NCBI GenBank assembly: GCA_964057225.1 | Contig: OZ059895.1 | Span: forward strand, 23,074,688 to 23,138,687 | Direction of reading: 5' to 3' | Length of the DNA: 64,000 bases | Source of the DNA: Auanema rhodensis | Lineage: Eukaryota > Nematoda > Chromadorea > Rhabditida > Rhabditidae | Part shown: piece by piece, positions 63,897 through 64,000 of the stretch | Layout: the number at the start of each line of letters is the position of its first letter | Position numbering within the stretch: position 1 is the stretch's first letter | The notes under the pieces: generated by a model | The model's input: the letters and a program-made list of their open reading frames with translations, nothing else | What the model was told of the DNA's origin: nothing | Databases searched by the model: none | Position numbers and translations under genes: made by a program

Positions 63897-64000
63897 CTAA
63901 TGCATCATTTTTCAAACGATCATAACTAATTTTTGTATTAAGCGTTTCTCAATGTAGTATAGTGCATTCGATGCGGATTTTTAAGCTGCGTCGATCTGTG
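63897..64000 (+). repeat. Partial monomer M183, cut by window end
   Basis: The first 104 bases of a monomer, ending at GATCTGTG. It has GCGG at p77-80 and GCGTC at p92-96, which exclude types a, b, E, F and K. If the local order G*-H-I at 59334 is followed it would be type I, but the deciding sites lie beyond the window. Confidence 0.9.

Larger units (their letters stand above)
1..64000 (+). repeat. Satellite DNA array, 351-bp monomer, 182 full copies plus one partial
   Basis: The whole window is a head-to-tail tandem repeat with no interruption. Each copy begins CTAATGCATC and ends GAAACTCAACATACA. All copies lie in one orientation, so the strand given is only a convention. Of the 182 full copies, 166 are 351 bp, fifteen are 352 bp and one is 350 bp. 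G+C is about 30.5%. M1 and M2 differ at 7 of 351 positions (98% identity), whereas M1 and M5 look identical, so identity follows higher-order spacing and not adjacency. No open reading frame of credible length, RNA gene or mobile element interrupts it. Both edges of the window cut the array, so its true size is larger. This is a eukaryotic satellite of the kind found at centromeres and pericentromeres; the exact location and species cannot be read from the sequence. Confidence 0.98.
58983..64000 (+). repeat. Block IV: G/H/I/J/K monomers (M169-M183)
   Basis: Order: G G* H I J K/H I J I J K c G* H, then the partial M183. G* has GTTTGTCAATG (p52 G, bases 59385 and 63246). The two G*-H pairs are 11 monomers (3861 bp) apart, so a long HOR unit of 11 is possible. 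J copies M173 and M176 have GTTCATCG; M178 has GTCCATCG. M174 (60738) begins as K, has GAATTGCTTTTTT near p189 and ends as H. M179 has GAATCAATTTT and CTTGGAAAAAG. M180 is a c-type copy with GATGCGAATT, far from the other c copies in block II. Confidence 0.85.

Noticed and set aside
1-64000. CRISPR array or prokaryotic repeat cluster
   Set aside because: The repeat is 351 bp and directly abutting, with no unique spacers and no cas-like genes. Structure and length fit eukaryotic satellite DNA.
1-64000. rDNA spacer repeats or tandem gene array
   Set aside because: No rRNA, tRNA, histone or other gene sequence appears anywhere, and every monomer has stops in all frames.
1-64000. Transposon-derived array (LTR or terminal inverted repeats)
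   Set aside because: The inverted repeats found are 9 bp with short loops inside each monomer. There is no transposase or reverse transcriptase coding sequence and no target-site duplication. An ancient origin from an element cannot be excluded but is not supported.
1-64000. Artefact of assembly (collapsed or artificially repeated unit)
   Set aside because: Copies carry many private variants and a consistent hierarchy of duplications of different size, which simple replication of one unit would not produce. The exact copy number and order still need long-read confirmation.
1-64000. Named satellite family or species assignment
   Set aside because: Length and base composition are shared by many unrelated insect and invertebrate satellites. 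I could not match the monomer to a named family from memory, and a database search would be needed.

Overview
The window is one uninterrupted, head-to-tail satellite DNA array. It contains 182 complete monomers of 351 bp (1-63896) and the first 104 bp of a 183rd. I see no gene, RNA gene, transposon, CRISPR array or unique sequence. Every monomer points the same way. The phase was checked at each monomer start: 182 x 351 = 63882, the 183rd monomer starts 14 bases late, and this matches fifteen 1-bp insertions minus one 1-bp deletion. The monomer is about 30.5% G+C (hand count on copy 1). Adjacent copies differ by roughly 1-3%, yet copies several monomers apart can be identical, which is the signature of higher-order repeats (HORs).

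Organism: nothing here names it. A long, AT-rich, unidirectional tandem array with HOR structure points to eukaryotic (peri)centromeric or other heterochromatin. The 351-bp length is close to two nucleosome repeats and is common among insect and other invertebrate satellites. CpG is not depleted (11 seen, about 8 expected per monomer), which argues weakly against a heavily CpG-methylated genome. I do not recognise the monomer as a named family.

Numbering: monomers are M1-M183, each starting at CTAATGCATC; positions inside a monomer are p1-p351. Monomer types are my own labels, set by linked variants. a: p94 A, p242 A (GAAATC). b: p79 A, p155 T, p282 C (GAACTTT). c: p104 T, GTCTATCG, AAGCATC, TTTCGAAA. 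A: G insertion near p38, TTTCAAAA. B: GTCTATCG, AAGCATC, TTTTGAAA. C: ACATCGTCC, TTCCGAAA. D: p155 T, TTTCGAAA. E: TTGAGCG, GTGGATTC, p79 A. F: p94 A, GTTCATCG. G: CTTAGATCC, CAAATC. H: TACGTTTT, TATCTTG. I: ACATTTA, TTCCG. J: CTGATATCC. K: TTTTGAAGTTGC.

Layout: block I (M1-M26, 1-9125) is a mix of F, G, H, I, J, K and D with local tetramer and pentamer duplications. Block II (M27-M91, 9126-31940) is built from a, b and c, with a duplicated 8-mer near its right end. Block III (M92-M168, 31941-58982) is built around a five-monomer A-B-C-D-E unit of 1756 bp, with substitutions by F and several chimeric monomers. Block IV (M169-M183, 58983-64000) returns to the G, H, I, J, K types of block I. 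The same types therefore flank different, probably younger, HOR families, as in layered expansion of centromeric satellites.

Each monomer carries two short perfect inverted repeats (p149-170 and p321-348) and an A/T palindrome (p282-293). Differences between types are concentrated at a few positions. The segment from about p283 through the monomer boundary to about p30 is nearly invariant. These are the best candidates for anything functional, such as DNA structure or protein binding. All functional readings are inference.
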